Positions 12,046 to 24,214 of a stretch of DNA of 64,000 bases are shown in pieces. The stretch's first letter is position 1, and the number at the start of each line of letters is the position of its first letter. The stretch is from Volvox africanus (Eukaryota; Chlorophyta; Chlorophyceae; Chlamydomonadales; Volvocaceae): positions 3,225,501 to 3,289,500 of the forward strand of contig BSDZ01000080.1 of the NCBI GenBank assembly GCA_030268105.1, given 5' to 3'. Made by a program: the position numbers and the translations under genes. The notes under the pieces were generated by a model. That model saw only the letters and a program-made list of their open reading frames with translations. It ran no database searches and was not told where the DNA came from.

Positions 12046-12344
12046 ATAGCCACCAAAAATCCCACATCACAACGTTGGTATTTGTTAAGGAATTACAACT
12101 TGGATTCATATCGGCGGGTCGCACGTACTCTCCTCTACCACCGCCCACCTGGTGGACTATTCTAATCGGTTTCTATTATACTACATACGCACGCTGCTTG
12201 CTATAAAGAGGATGTAAATCGTCCTGGATGAGAAACAATACTGATATGCATCTGCATATCACCACTGGAACAGCCATGTTCCCAACCCCCCTTGGAAGGA
12301 CATGTACCGCGTTGTGTGAGGGATCTCCAGCCCGTGTGTCCTAC

Positions 12345-12633
12345 GACGTTTGCTGGGACGCAAATCAGCGCGGCTGCCGCTGGCCCCGGCACCTGAGCCT
12401 GCAGCGGCACCATAGCCATCCTCGTCGTCATCGCCTCCGTCAGGACCACCTCTGCCATCGTTGCCATCCCTAGGCAGCTTGCAGGGAGGCAGCAAGCGGG
12501 CCTCGTCTGGGCCGCTGGGCGCGGCCTGTGGCATGTTCGTTGTACCCGGACGCCCCTGCAGCTGCGGCTCCGGGCTGCGCCTCCGCGCCCCATCCTTTCC
12601 TTTCTTAGCCGGAACAGTTGCCAGGGAAACCAT
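12345..12633 (-). CDS. Possible first exon with acidic run and basic NLS-like motif
   Basis: From ATG 12633 an open frame begins MVSLATVPAKKGKDGARRR. It later contains an acidic Gly/Asp run and ends with RPSKRRR before a weak GT donor. It could be an N-terminal exon of the minus-strand block below 12 kb. No family is recognised. Confidence 0.25.
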
Positions 12634-13768
12634 TACCGTTGGGTCCAGCTGCGCAGCCAAACGTCACGTGCGCTTCCAGCGTCAGGCGCATAATACACAT
12701 ACATGCGCAATCGGTAACTTTCATGCCCAGGGCTGCGGCACATAATCATTGTTTTTAAGTTGGGCGTGGGTTTGGTTTGCCTGTGGCTGTGTGTTAAGTC
12801 CACGGCCTCGTTGACCTCGGGCCTTACATGGTAACCAACCTGCCTAGTGCCCCCCGGCAAGCCCGTATATTACAGGAACTAGATATGCCCCTGCATACAG
12901 TAACGACAGCAGGCATAGCCCAGTTTTCTTAAGCTATTTAAGATATCAACGTGACTGGTAATCATAATTGTATAACTTTGCAAAGAAGACAAGGGGAGAC
13001 CCATGGTGCTTGGGAAGCTCCGACGCGAGGATACCTGAGCGCCTGTGGGAGTCCACTCAGGCCAAACGCGCCAAAACGCGCCCCTGGCGCCCTTAATGGC
13101 TTTCCATTTCTTTCGCCCGCCTGTGCTGCAGTCCAATCTATCAGAAAACTTGTGTATTTCTTCATCCTCTTCCCATCCTCGGTACCTTATCTGCATAGTA
13201 TCCATTATATTCCATTGCATAACAGTAAATATATTTAGATAGTTCACCCGGTGCACTGCGGGCAAATTGTCTCCCGCAGGCTCCTGGCTCACCTTTAACA
13301 AATCTCCATTCACGCTCATAACATGAGCGCAATACCAACTTTGGCATCGCATGGAAAAAATCATGCAGGTTGGGCCATAGTGGAGACCAACAAGGGCCTC
13401 GCGAATAGCCTGCCGTTTCTGCGCCATGGCTAAACCTTGGCAATGATCTCATAAGTCCATAGAATAGATATCATACTTCTCATTGCACATACATTGTATG
13501 TTTGTCCAATGCTTGCTATCGCCCTAAGGGTGTTATTAACGTGGACAACCTGCCACTGTAAAACGACTGACATAAGGCACCATGAGTGTCATATTATACG
13601 GTATAGTTCCGCTCCTTTTAGTTGTCCATCACTGGGTTGCGGCTTTGTGGGCTCCGTTGGTTTCTGCTGTTCGTATGCAGACACCGCCGAGAACACTGCC
13701 AAACTAGAAGACCCGTTTATTTTTACATTAACCATAACATAGAACCTTTGTATTATTTTTTTACAGAA
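12634..13768. other. Intergenic region with a possible short minus-strand exon
   Basis: From ATG 13427 on the minus strand, MAQKRQAIREALVGLHYGPT... runs to a good donor (TTAAAG/GTGAGC near 13291). A second possible piece lies at about 13035-13120. These could be first exons of a gene transcribed away from the HemW gene. Nothing recognisable is encoded. The 340 bp between 13428 and 13768 would then be a divergent promoter. Confidence 0.25.
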
Positions 13769-16700
13769 ATGTACCGTGGTGTCATACGGAACCCTTCCGT
13801 CAGCATCACTGCACGGCAGGTTGGGGTGCTGGCTCTGCCAACTAGTCCAAACACCATGCAGCTAGGCTACATCTCAAAGTTCGGCCTCCAAGCTGCTTCT
13901 GCATCGGTTTTGGCGACTTCAGCAGCTGTCGACAGCCGCGCTGCAGCGGAGCGGGCTAGCACCAGCCGAATGCCTGGGGATTCCACCGTGGCCGGCGTCC
14001 GATCTGCATACATCCACTTGCCCTTCTGCAAGCGCAAATGCTTCTATTGCGACTTCCCAGTGGAGGCTGTGGGCCGCGACACCACATCCCCAAGTGCGTT
14101 GGGATTCAGTACGACAGTGCAGCTCAAGGTGCAGTGGAAGGCTGCAATAGCTGGGTGGTGTTAATCACAACAAGGAGCCTTCCGGTGCCATGTCGTCTTA
14201 GATTATTGGAGGCACAATGCAAAGGGAACATAATAGTCATCACGGAAAAACTGCACCATTGAGCAAAGCACTCGACTTGTGTGTGACTTTGACATCCATT
14301 CGTACAACTTGTTCTCGTCCAGCATTTAACCAGCACAGCTTGCCTCAACGATTTCCCTGCCCTTTGTATTTCTGGCGCTTTCCTGGATCAGAGGTGGAGG
14401 CGCGCATGCGGGCCTATGTGGACACGGTGCTTCGGGAGATGAAGACAACAAAACGGCTGGGGACCGGAACGTTGCGGACGGTGTTTTTCGGCGGTGGGGT
14501 GAGTGAGTCCACGGGTTGGGTTTTGCGCTCATCGTGCCCAAGGTCGGCAGCTGTGCAAGAGGGAAGGTCCCAGCTACATCACTCTCGAATTGTGCAACTT
14601 GGATGCATAGCCGCTGGCCTGCGTAACGTTATTACAGCTAGGGGCCATGTGCGTCGTTAAGTCCCCCGCAGCCTGCTCGTCCATCCATCTACCGTGAATG
14701 TGAACACCGTTCAAATTAACGGACTGAAGTCAGCGGTTCGAGCGGCACCATCTGAAGTTCTTGGCTCGCATCCGCGCTTCACCTAATCTCCTCCCCTGCC
14801 ATCACACTTAACACTCCCTGACCGGCCAACTTGCGACCGGCGTTGGTGCCCAGACACCCTCACTGCTGCCACCCTCACTGCTGGAGCTACTCTTGAACGC
14901 GTTGGATGTTCGCTTTGGTCTGGCGCCGGATGCGGAGGTGTCCGTGGAAGCAGACCCCGGCACGTTTGACGTACAACGGCTGCGACAGTACCGGCAGTTG
15001 GGAGTCACCCGGTTAAGCATTGGCGTACAGGCGTTCCAGAACGTAAGCCCTCTTGGCTGCGGTGATGTTGGCCGTGAATGGGGATGGACATTACAGTCCT
15101 GAAGTGTGAAGCCACATTACTGCCCCTAGACCTCAGGGCCGGTGTGAAGATTTCTTTGTGCTCAAGACGCGGTAATACACATAGTTAGCATCTGTCGGGC
15201 CATTGCGGCTTGCGCGAAGCGCCTTCCGTTCAGCGGCGTTATTTCTGGCCTTTCCACAGGAGCTGCTGGAGGCATGTGGCCGCGGCCATGACCTGCCAGA
15301 TGTGGTGGCGGCGGTGGAGGCCGTGCAGGCGGCAGGGATGCCTTCCTGGAGCCTGGACCTAATCAGCGGCCTCCCGGGCCTTACAGCGGAGGCATGGAGG
15401 TACTCGCTGCAGCGAGCAGTGGAGGCGGCGCCTGACCACCTGTCTGTGTATGACCTTCAAGTGGGTGGGATGCGGTGTTGGGGAGGCACCAAGGTTCAAG
15501 AATTACAATCTCCCCCCGCGGAAGGGAGTTTGCTTTCCTGTTCCACGGTTATTATGGGTGCTCTGCTCTCCTTAACTGTATGCCGTTGCAGCAGAGACTG
15601 GGACGGGATGCTGCCTTAACAGCAGAGACACGAGGGTGATACTTTGGGTCCTCTGTAAACATGTGGTGCAATCATGTCAGGTGGAAGAGGGCACTCCGTT
15701 TGAACGGTGGCAGCGGGTGGGGCGGCTGCGGTTACCGCCGGATGATGCGGCAGTTGAGATGTATAGTGAGGCATCGGAGTTGCTGCGAGCTGCTGGATAC
15801 GAGCATTACGAGGTTCGTAAGACTCCGCGAAGGCGGCATGATGTCTAGGAGGGAAAACTTAAGTCTTGGTACTATAATATTGGTATTCTGAAGCTTGCAG
15901 AACGCGAAGGTGGACCGGCGGAAGTAGCACGCGGGAGATGAGGATGCAGCAAGATTCAGAATGTTGTTTCCAAAAAGTCACTTTTTGGGGTCGTCGTGAG
16001 CAAGGTGGTTGCTGTGATCACGTGTAGCAACAAATGCGGAGTTACAATTTCAATCGTAGTTGTGTTTTTGTTGTTGCTGTTGCAACTGTAATGGCAATGG
16101 CAGTTGCGGAAACCACATGCAAGTGTTCCCAACGTCGTTCGTCCCCCGAATCCCCTATCTTCAGACTCCTAATGCGCCTCCAGTCGTCTGGCCTTCCCCG
16201 CCATTGGCGCCTGTGCAGGTCAGCAATTATGCCCGACCCGGCCACCGGTGCGCCCACAACCAGGTGTATTGGCGTGGCCTGCCGTATTATGCCTTTGGTC
16301 TGGGCGCCGCGTCCTACCTGGCGGGGAGGCGCTTCAGCCGGCCTGCTCGTATGCGCGAGTACACCGCCTGGGTTGACACGCTGTCAGCGAATGGCGGCGA
16401 CACCCTGCCGGGCGGTTACTTGCCGGAAGAGTCGCAGGTGCGGAGCTGCGTTAATTACCTAGGCATTACCCTATTGCATGCGTCATGGCCCAACGCTACT
16501 GCGCCCGATCTTCTTCCTGTCTGTTGCCCCTTCTTGTCTTCTTGCCTTCGGTCAACATATTATCTTCTCAGGCAGTGTGTCGTGCAGCTGCGAAGTAGAT
16601 GAGTGCTTTCACACGGGAATATATTCAGGTAACGTTAACCAACGCGTTGAAGCCACTGACGCCTGCATTCAAGCAACGTCGTGTCTCATGACTCATTGCG

Positions 16701-17197
16701 TTGTTCGAGATATCCTATCGTGCACTTGCAAAATGTCGTACACCCCTTATCATATTATCGTGGGACCCCATGTGCGATAGGAGGAGTTGCTGCTGGACAC
16801 AATCATGCTCCGGCTGCGGACCGCCGACGGCCTGGACCTGGCACAGCTCCGGAGTCGGTTCGGGACCGAAGCACTGGCCACAGCCCTGCGGGCTCTGGCA
16901 CCCCACGAGCAGCGGGGAACTGTATTAGCACTGGACGGCCAGGGTCGGCCGTGCTCCTCGGCGGAGGCGGCGATGAATGCTGCACAAGAGGCAGCGACAA
17001 CGCCGATGCCACCACTTGATGCGATACCACCGGCAGCGGGCTTAGGAAGGGGGCAGGTAGATTACCAGCAACCGGGCGGGGGCCCGCGGGTGCGACTGTC
17101 AGACCCCCAGGGATTTCTGCTTTCGAACGACATCATCTCGGACGTCTTTGCAGCGTTTGACATTACTAAGGCCACGGACTACAAGGGCACGGTTTAA
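13769..17197 (+). CDS. hemW: HemW-like radical SAM protein (HemN/coproporphyrinogen dehydrogenase family)
   Basis: Seven exons (13769-14093, 14392-14498, 14854-15042, 15260-15460, 15681-15812, 16219-16437, 16781-17197) join in phase to 529 residues. The first ~75 residues look like an organelle transit peptide; an alternative ATG in good context is at 13856. The radical SAM cluster CKRKCFYC (C-x3-C-x2-C) follows YIHLPF. Next come FFGGG/TPSLL, the SAM-binding glycine motif split by intron 2, VEADPGT, RLSIGVQAFQ, DLISGLPG, and the HemW-typical SNYARPGHRCAHNQVYW. A C-terminal HemN-type domain ends at 17197. HemW proteins bind heme and a 4Fe-4S cluster and are thought to act in heme delivery. The anaerobic oxidase HemN is a close relative, but the SNYA...HN.YW signature favours HemW. 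Introns are all GT-AG. Confidence 0.92.
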
Positions 17198-18137
17198 AGA
17201 TGCCTTGGTTTACCTAGGAGCGGGGATAGAGGGGGATGAGACAGCACCTAGCTTCTGGGAATATTGAGGGCGTCAGTTATTTTGAGTCGTACTGGCGGTG
17301 CGTGGTGAGCACAGCAGTGCCTTGCATGCGTGTTGAGATGCTGGTGGACTCACCCGCTTTCTTGTTGAGGCAGTTATTCCGGGCATTGACGTTAGCGCTT
17401 CGTGAAGCAGACACGAACTGCTGATGCGAGCAGGAACCCAGGTAAACGTGACCGGGAGCGTGGAAGAATGATTGCCATTTCCCCGTGCCCGCACATGCGG
17501 GCTGCCCACGGCTTTGACCCGTGGGTCCGACTGGGTTGACGCTGACACTCACATCGATGTTCACACATGTGAGCTTTTATCAAGCAGATCACTTCTGTTT
17601 ATAGCTTTTGGATAAAGCCAACGCGCCAAGTCACCATTGGACTATGCCGTGGGGATCAGCGCGGTGCAGCCTGGCCAACCATGCAGTCCCCAACATCAGG
17701 AGGGTAAGATACGGGCCATGAGCTGAGCCGCACCAAGAGACACATGCCTGCAGGTGACAAACTGTTTGTCAGCTGGCAGGAGGTGGGCTTATGGCATACT
17801 TAAATGGTATACTAAACGACCTGACCCAGCCAGATGGCATCGGCCAAATGGTCATCCGCCGTCCAATCATCTCCCCGAATACGTACAATTTGCCGTCCCT
17901 TAACAGCTCTGCCACCCTCCTAACGTTCCGCATCCAGCGGCATCTATCCTAATCTACCTGCGTTCAAAGCAGTAAGCATACCCACTAGCATCTTCCATAC
18001 GCCGCCGTGCGTGACCAAGGAATATGCAAACACAACGATATGGTGCATCGCAGCACAACATGTGCTGGGTCCGCAAGTGCTCACGACCCGGGGCCCTTTC
18101 AGTAGACGCGGTATCCTCTGCTTAATGGCAATGACGC
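17198..18137. other. Convergent intergenic region, HemW / FMC1-like
   Basis: About 940 bp between two gene 3' ends. No coding sequence or repeat array is recognised. No TGTAA word was found close to the HemW stop. Confidence 0.5.
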
Positions 18138-18650
18138 TCATTCCGCCTTGCTGCTTGGCAGCGCAAAACCAACACGGCGCGCAGTTGCCTCTACCATCCG
18201 TTTTGTGCGTTCGTCCACGTCCAGGCCGATGTTGTATGACAGCAGCAGCTCCTTGTGGCGGGCGATGTTGTTCGCGAGCTCCGCCCACTCACGCGCCAAC
18301 GCAACCGCCTGCGCCGGAGTTGGAGGGCGTCCTACTGGCGCGATCGGTCCAATTGGTAAGGAAGGTCTACACACCAGCGAGCCCGCAGACGTCAAATGCT
18401 GCGACTGAGGTTGCAAGGTTCCGGTTTGTACGGATTTCAAATTCTGGGTCAATCCCGAAACTGCCGCTATCGAAGATGAAGAGTTTGTTGAGTTAGCCAG
18501 AGACTGCTCTTGTTTTCCCCGGAATTGCGCAATGACTTCTTGACGCCACTGCCGGTTCCCGTTAATGTGCGTCAGGTGGCGGTCGACGGCTCGTAAAACT
18601 GCGCGTAGAGCTGATCGCACTTCTGCAGGGCTAACATTTACATGTGACAT
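18138..18650 (-). CDS. FMC1-like LYR-motif mitochondrial protein
   Basis: One open exon of 170 residues from ATG 18650 (an in-frame non-canonical extension upstream is ignored). The N-terminus has an LYR-like helix, VRSALRAVLRAVDRHL, followed by NGNRQWRQEVIAQFR. The C-terminus has AREWAELANNIARHKELLL and ends VGFALPSSKAE. Both ends resemble FMC1 (ATP synthase assembly factor of mitochondria) and plant LYR-motif relatives. A Ser/Gln/Pro-rich linker of about 60 residues separates the two helical parts and is longer than I expect for the family. It could be a retained intron in frame or a lineage-specific insert. It faces TMEM65 head to head across 495 bp. Family identity is moderately sure, function only by family. 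Confidence 0.58.
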   Translation of the reverse strand: MSHVNVSPAEVRSALRAVLRAVDRHLTHINGNRQWRQEVIAQFRGKQEQSLANSTNSSSSIAAVSGLTQNLKSVQTGTLQPQSQHLTSAGSLVCRPSLPIGPIAPVGRPPTPAQAVALAREWAELANNIARHKELLLSYNIGLDVDERTKRMVEATARRVGFALPSSKAE

Positions 18651-19145
18651 GATCTCAACATATAACGAATCCAGGTAGCGCAATCGTGATCAAGCCGTAA
18701 AAAAACAATTTGCGCCGGAGTAAATTTCTTCAGGGACAGCGAATCTCATAGGCGATTCAGTTATAAGCGCCAGTATCCGTCATGATTGAGGGTCTTTAAT
18801 GCATAGCCAAACCAGAAAGGTGCTGATGTTCCTGAACAAAGGTGAACATCATGACTTAAGTAAATATGTATATTTAAGTGTGGATTGCTAAAATCATTTG
18901 GCTCATTCTCCGATAGATATCGTGCAAGTTTGCATCAAAAGCCCGCGATGATCATTGTACCGCTAGCAAGCTGATATTGTGTACGTACGCAGCCGGCCTA
19001 TCAAGTTTGCGTGGGATGTTCTTAGTATAATTGCATGTGCGAAGGCTGCCAACTGCTGCAACCTGTCGTTGTCGGGGACCTCGTTACAATCGAGTGTGCC
19101 CTTCCACCTTAGAATAAAGCATACTGCCTGTACTCGCAAGTAATA
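18651..19145. promoter_or_regulatory. Divergent promoter region, FMC1-like / TMEM65-like
   Basis: 495 bp between two divergent ATGs. It is relatively AT-rich for the window (for example 18840-18910), and no gene is recognised. It presumably carries both promoters. Confidence 0.45.
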
Positions 19146-21913
19146 ATGCTTATCCGAAGTCTACAGCAACATCGGCGTGCGTTGTTAGGTCCACTGATGA
19201 CGGCACTGCAAGACACCGCTTTGAGCCCTTGTTGTTCTGGAAAAGAGTACCCTTGCTCAGGCATGTGCTTCAGTCAGGACGGCCTGAGTATGGACTTTTC
19301 CATGTTGCCCAGCTGTTCCGGAAGGCAACACGGCTGGCGCTACTGCAGCACCAACTCCAGCTCCGAGCAGACGGGGAACGGCTTGGAGGAGGCTTTTGAG
19401 CGCGACCCTCACTCTGCAGCACAAGCGCTGGCAGCAAAGCTGAGCCCCGCGCAGCGGGCGGTACTGGTTGCAGCTCTCGCCCAACACACCGAAACGCAGC
19501 AAATAGACGATGCATACTGGGAGGAGTTGTTCCAGGCCCATGACGTGAAAGGCGATTCGCCGGGTGCATTATCACGGTGAGTTCCACGTGCCATACACAG
19601 CCTGTAACCGGCGGATAGTCCCTTCATGCCCATGCTTTTGGCATGTCTTGAATTTTACAACCAAATGCAGCCCAACCCGAAACGAAACTGTGGTCGCCCT
19701 GCCCATGGGAACCCCATGAACTATACCGCGACTAAACACATTTTCAGGGCTGAGTTCCAGGCAGCAATGCTGGCGCACACAAGCCTAATTGAAAACCGCA
19801 ATAAGGCGCCACCAAGCTCAGCGGCGTTGAAGATGGTGTTCTTGGCATCTGCCATCCCGTTCATCGGGTTCGGCTTTCTTGACAATGCGATCATGGTGTG
19901 TTACAGCTTGGAGGGCCTGCCATAGATAGGCTATGCGAAGAAGAGTATGCCGCAGGCCGTATGCCGAAAGGGGGAGCCTCTAGGCCTTTCCCCTTGGTGG
20001 ATGCTGAATGTGAGGCTTATCGCGCATGAGCGCTTATCATCACGGACATAGGTCATGCTCGGGCGACAATAAGGGAGGTTAATGATCAATTGTTGCCAGA
20101 CCGTTTAGGTGTTTTTGCAGTGCCTCGTAACGGAGTAGGAAGTAACGGCTTGGAACGGAGTCAATAGGCTCCGCACCGGATGACTGCGCGGGTCGAGTGC
20201 ATATTTCATGAAACCCCTTCTTTGATTAAAACGTTTGTTCTCCGTGATCTGTGCCGCGCCACCACTTCATTGGTGGCCTGCACTCATGCAGCTCGTAGCT
20301 GGCGAGGAGATCGACGACCTGTTCGGTGCCCGGTTAGGATTGTCAACCCTGGCTTCGGCGGGACTTGGGAACGCAGTGGCGGTAAGGCGCGCAAGACGTC
20401 GTGGGAGCTCTGCAATGAGGCCTATAATTAACGTGTGGAGGATGGGAGACCCGTGATTGCACGCGAGGGATTCATGAGTCACGAACAGCGTGGACCAAGG
20501 CAATGAGGTAGCCCTGTGCCGCAACAGAAGCTGATTGAAGGGAAGGGGGCTCAGGACTGGTCATGCCTCCCTCGTCTCTCGGCGTGGCTAGTACTAGGCA
20601 GGGGTAGGATAAACAACGGGCCTGGGCACGTGAAACCTTTGAAAGCTGTAAATTCAACCTTAGCTAATAGCTGCAAAGCAGTACCGGCCAGGGGTAGGAC
20701 TGGGCACGAGGGCCCTCCAATATATCGGCGCCCTTGAGGGTGTGGTATTACGTGGACCTGCGTTGAGGTCTTCCCATTTGTCTGCATCTTATTCCAGAGC
20801 CTGATACCTTTGCTAAACCTGAACACACACACCCGTTTCCATGCGTAAACGAGTGTTAACACAGGACGTGATCGGTGTGGGGGCCGCCAAGTACATCGAG
20901 GTAGGCGATAGCTGATGTCTCTTGTCTTCTTTAGCAGCTCTTCTGACGGAGCTCATATGCTACCTATCTTTCGTTGCCCAATATGCTTCGTATTGAATAA
21001 ACGTCGAATAAACCAGGCTCCGTGCTGCGTACTTTGTAAATGCATCTTTGCTTCCGATTTGGGTTGCACCCTAAGGTGCAAAACAGTATGAACAGCTCCA
21101 TTCCTGAGGCGATCTTAGCCTTCTTAGATCCACTACTTGCAGCACGTCTGCTGCTGCACGTTATGCCCGTATAACCCGCCATGCGCTGTATCGCGTGCCC
21201 TGGCTGCGTTGGGACGTTTGACGCTGAGTTCCGGCGATATGCAGTCTATTTGTTTGTTTGTGCATCGGCCCCCGATGCAATGAGCCTGACACGAGTCCCT
21301 ATATCTTGGCGCATGGGTTCCCCGTGCAGCAACTCGTGCGGATGATGCCGTTTGTGAAGGAGCCGAAACTGTCCAAGACCCAGCAGGCGATGCCTCGCGC
21401 ACAGAGTGAGCACTGGGCGGCACTGGGAATAATCAGCGCAAGAGAAGCTTGCGTTTTATTGTGTGAAACCTTCCATGTGAAGTGCTGTGGGTGAAGCGAT
21501 TACAGCTCTCAAGCACTCGTTATGTGGGCCAGCTTCTATCACATACTTGGGAAACCGGATGTTCGAGGGGGTGCATGCTCTATTTAACAGGCATCTGTGG
21601 GGACCGGCACGTCATCAGCATCTGAGATGGGGGGGTTGCCGTTAACGCCGGCGCCTTTCCTCAATAGGCGCCGCTCCAGCTGGACTGTGATGTGTGATGC
21701 ACATCACCACTAGGTCTTCCTGTCCTATGCTACTTGCCGGATAAATCGCCTTCAATTGCTCCGCTGACGAGGCGATGCATAGTTATCCATCACTTCGCCG
21801 CCGCGAAACGTTCTGTAGGAGCTAAGCTAGCGGGTGCCATGACGGGAGTGCTGATTGGCTGCACCTTGGGCCTCACGCCGCTGTTCATCTCTGGCTCATT
21901 CTTCACGCGATAG
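19146..21913 (+). CDS. TMEM65 family mitochondrial inner-membrane protein
   Basis: Six exons (19146-19576, 19748-19895, 20292-20381, 20865-20900, 21330-21405, 21783-21913) splice in phase to 303 residues. It starts MLIRSLQQHRRALLG, a basic amphipathic presequence. Family motifs are AIPFIGFGFLDNAIM (exon 2), LVAGEEIDDLFGARLGLSTL with ASAGLGNAVA (exon 3), DVIGVGAAKYIE (exon 4), an LSKTQ segment (exon 5), and the last membrane span MTGVLIGCTLGLTPLFI (exon 6). Three to four hydrophobic segments are visible. Animal TMEM65 sits in the mitochondrial inner membrane and has been linked to sodium-dependent mitochondrial calcium export. Whether algal members do this is unknown. The N-terminal ~140 residues before the first membrane segment are variable. 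A TGTAA poly(A) word follows at 22037. Confidence 0.9.
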
Positions 21914-22036
21914 ACCCCGGCCTTTGCCCCGGCCGCGGCCGTTCCCACGCTCCATCGACATCCGCTCTTGCTATACGCCCGCATTGCCATTCGCCTCGGC
22001 AACGTGAGCATTACCGGAAGTACCTCCGAGCATATG

Positions 22037-22041
22037 TGTAA
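22037..22041 (+). terminator. TGTAA polyadenylation word of the TMEM65-like gene
   Basis: The volvocine poly(A) signal TGTAA lies 124 bases past the stop codon at 21913. Confidence 0.5.
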
Positions 22042-24214
22042 GGGACTCTGGGCAACACGGAAGTCGTAGCCATTAGCGGCGGGCTTTCCTTGAGCGGGCG
22101 GGCGGGCTTCCATTGCGCCGCTGCAGCATGTCCTGACGTTTTGGTCTGTCAGTGGCCACGTGCAATGGTAACGGCGATATGTGGGAAATGATGCACCGTG
22201 GCGCATTGATTGTTTGCATGGCGGTGCACTCGACTATGTACGGCTGTGCTTCGGATAGGTGGAGTGATGCTTCCTTAAGGGCGTGGCTAGGCATTCGTTT
22301 CTGGTGTTGGCTTGAAGGGAATCCGGACGTGAGGGCAGCGGTATGCTGTTGGGTTGTTAGTTCATTAAGCTTGCTCATTACCCGTCGCCAAACCTCCATG
22401 TTGCGTCGGGGCAGTAGAGGGCATGGCAATCTCTCGACAGCGTCTATTTGCCGATTTCGGCATGGGAACGTGCCCACACGTCCTTCGTAGGACCTAGGCT
22501 TAGATATACTGGATCCTACGTGGGGCCCGCAGGGCGCCAATTACAAGTTAGCATACTTGCCAGGAGGTGGTAATGCAAGGGAACATGCAGATTCAGTGGG
22601 CTTGCATGATTAAGAGGGTTGATCCCCGGGCCAAGATGTCTTGGATTGAAGCCCTAACACCTGAACCTGGAGAGGTTCAAATGCGTTGCTTATACTGGCG
22701 AGCGTGAGGCTAGGATTTGTGGTAAGGTGAGCTTATCGGCCTCCTGTGCCGCCATTGTCGGATGCTGCCGTGCCGTGGTCGGTGGGAGCCTCCCCTCTCC
22801 TACTCCGCGTGAGTTAGCAGGGCAGCAACCGCGATGGGCGGAGTAAAAATGTAGCACAGACATTAGGATACGCTGCCCCGTTGGGGGCTAACGGTGTGCA
22901 GCTAACGCCTGTTGCCTTTTCTCTGGTGCGAATCGCATCCCAGGGCGTTACCCCCAATTTCAGTTCTCGGCTGATGACCATGGCAGCAGCTCGGAGATGA
23001 TCAGTACTGCCTTATCCTATCCCTTGTGGGTGTAGACACAGTTGACGATATGCGGCGACACTGACCATGGATATCGCCATGGCGATCCCGGCGATGCATA
23101 GCGGTATCTTGGGTGCGCGGCGGGTGCCACGGATGAGGAAACTACATGAGGTCTTGGCTGGCACAGGGCGTTTCATCAGGCGGGAGCAGCTAACAGCCTC
23201 GCCGTGCAGCGGATGCCTTTCCCATGCTTTGTTGGGGCGCCGACTTCGAGTGTTTTTGCAGTTCGTCTGGAGCATGTTCAGTTCCTGGCAATGGAGATCG
23301 AGCTTCGGTAATGCCTTCGATTCCTCGGCAGTTTACCTCGGACTGTTTCAGAGGCACAGGTACCACGGCGTTTCCGCAAGGATGCAGGCTCCTAAGCGGT
23401 GCCAGCCCCTGAAACCTACAGCCCCAGCCAATCCGCCTATCGCATTAAGCCACTTGTCACCTTACACCGCTGTGACGTCCATTGCGAAGTACCACCAGGT
23501 CCGAGGCCTAAAAACGTGAGGCACAAGAGCCAAACTCATGCACGACCCAGTCATTCACGCCCGTACAGGACCGAATTTATCAACTTCCTTAATTCGCCTC
23601 CGTAGAGCAAACCGCAAGCTGACATGTTTCCCGGACTGCAGGTGCAAGACAGCTAACGCGCCCTCAATGTGAGAAGACGCTATTGTAAAGGGAACCTTCC
23701 AAGTGCCTTTGGGATGTTTATGGGTCGGTCCTAACGGCTTGCCCACGGGTCCGGAGTCATGTAATTGCCATTACGTACGTAAGGGCAGCCATGGCAGAGC
23801 CGGGTTAGTGCGTCCCAACTCCCTGGAACACGAACTTCAGGTCGGAACCAAGGTCGAATTTCGGAAGGAATAAGAACGTTTCGAAATTCCCAGGACCGTG
23901 CCCCTGGGAATATGCGTCAGGCCTTCATTTATGAGGGTGCACCTACCGCCATTCATGATGGGCCATTTGCATCCCGTCACCCCAGAACTTCCCGGCAGAG
24001 CTCCTCCAAGGCCAGCAATCAAGCAAAAGTCGTCAGTGCGCAAACAGCCCTTGCCTCGCGCGGCTGAGATCCCGTGACTGATCCTGAGGCATGATGGCAC
24101 AAGGCCTCAGGCTTACCGTACAATTTGCCATGAACGCCACACACCCATCCTGTAAACCAGCTGACGTCGTCTCGCCTATACCTGCCGCCCTGACCCCTGC
24201 CATCTATTCATGCC
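22042..24214. other. Convergent intergenic region, TMEM65 / TFB4
   Basis: About 2.2 kb with only short open frames on both strands, such as 23067-23519 (+) and 22073-22540 (-). None resembles a known protein and none shows convincing splice structure. Likely untranslated tails and spacer. Confidence 0.45.

Noticed and set aside
22073..23519. Possible genes between TMEM65 and TFB4
   Set aside because: The open frames are short, overlap on both strands, and show no domain or phase-consistent splicing.
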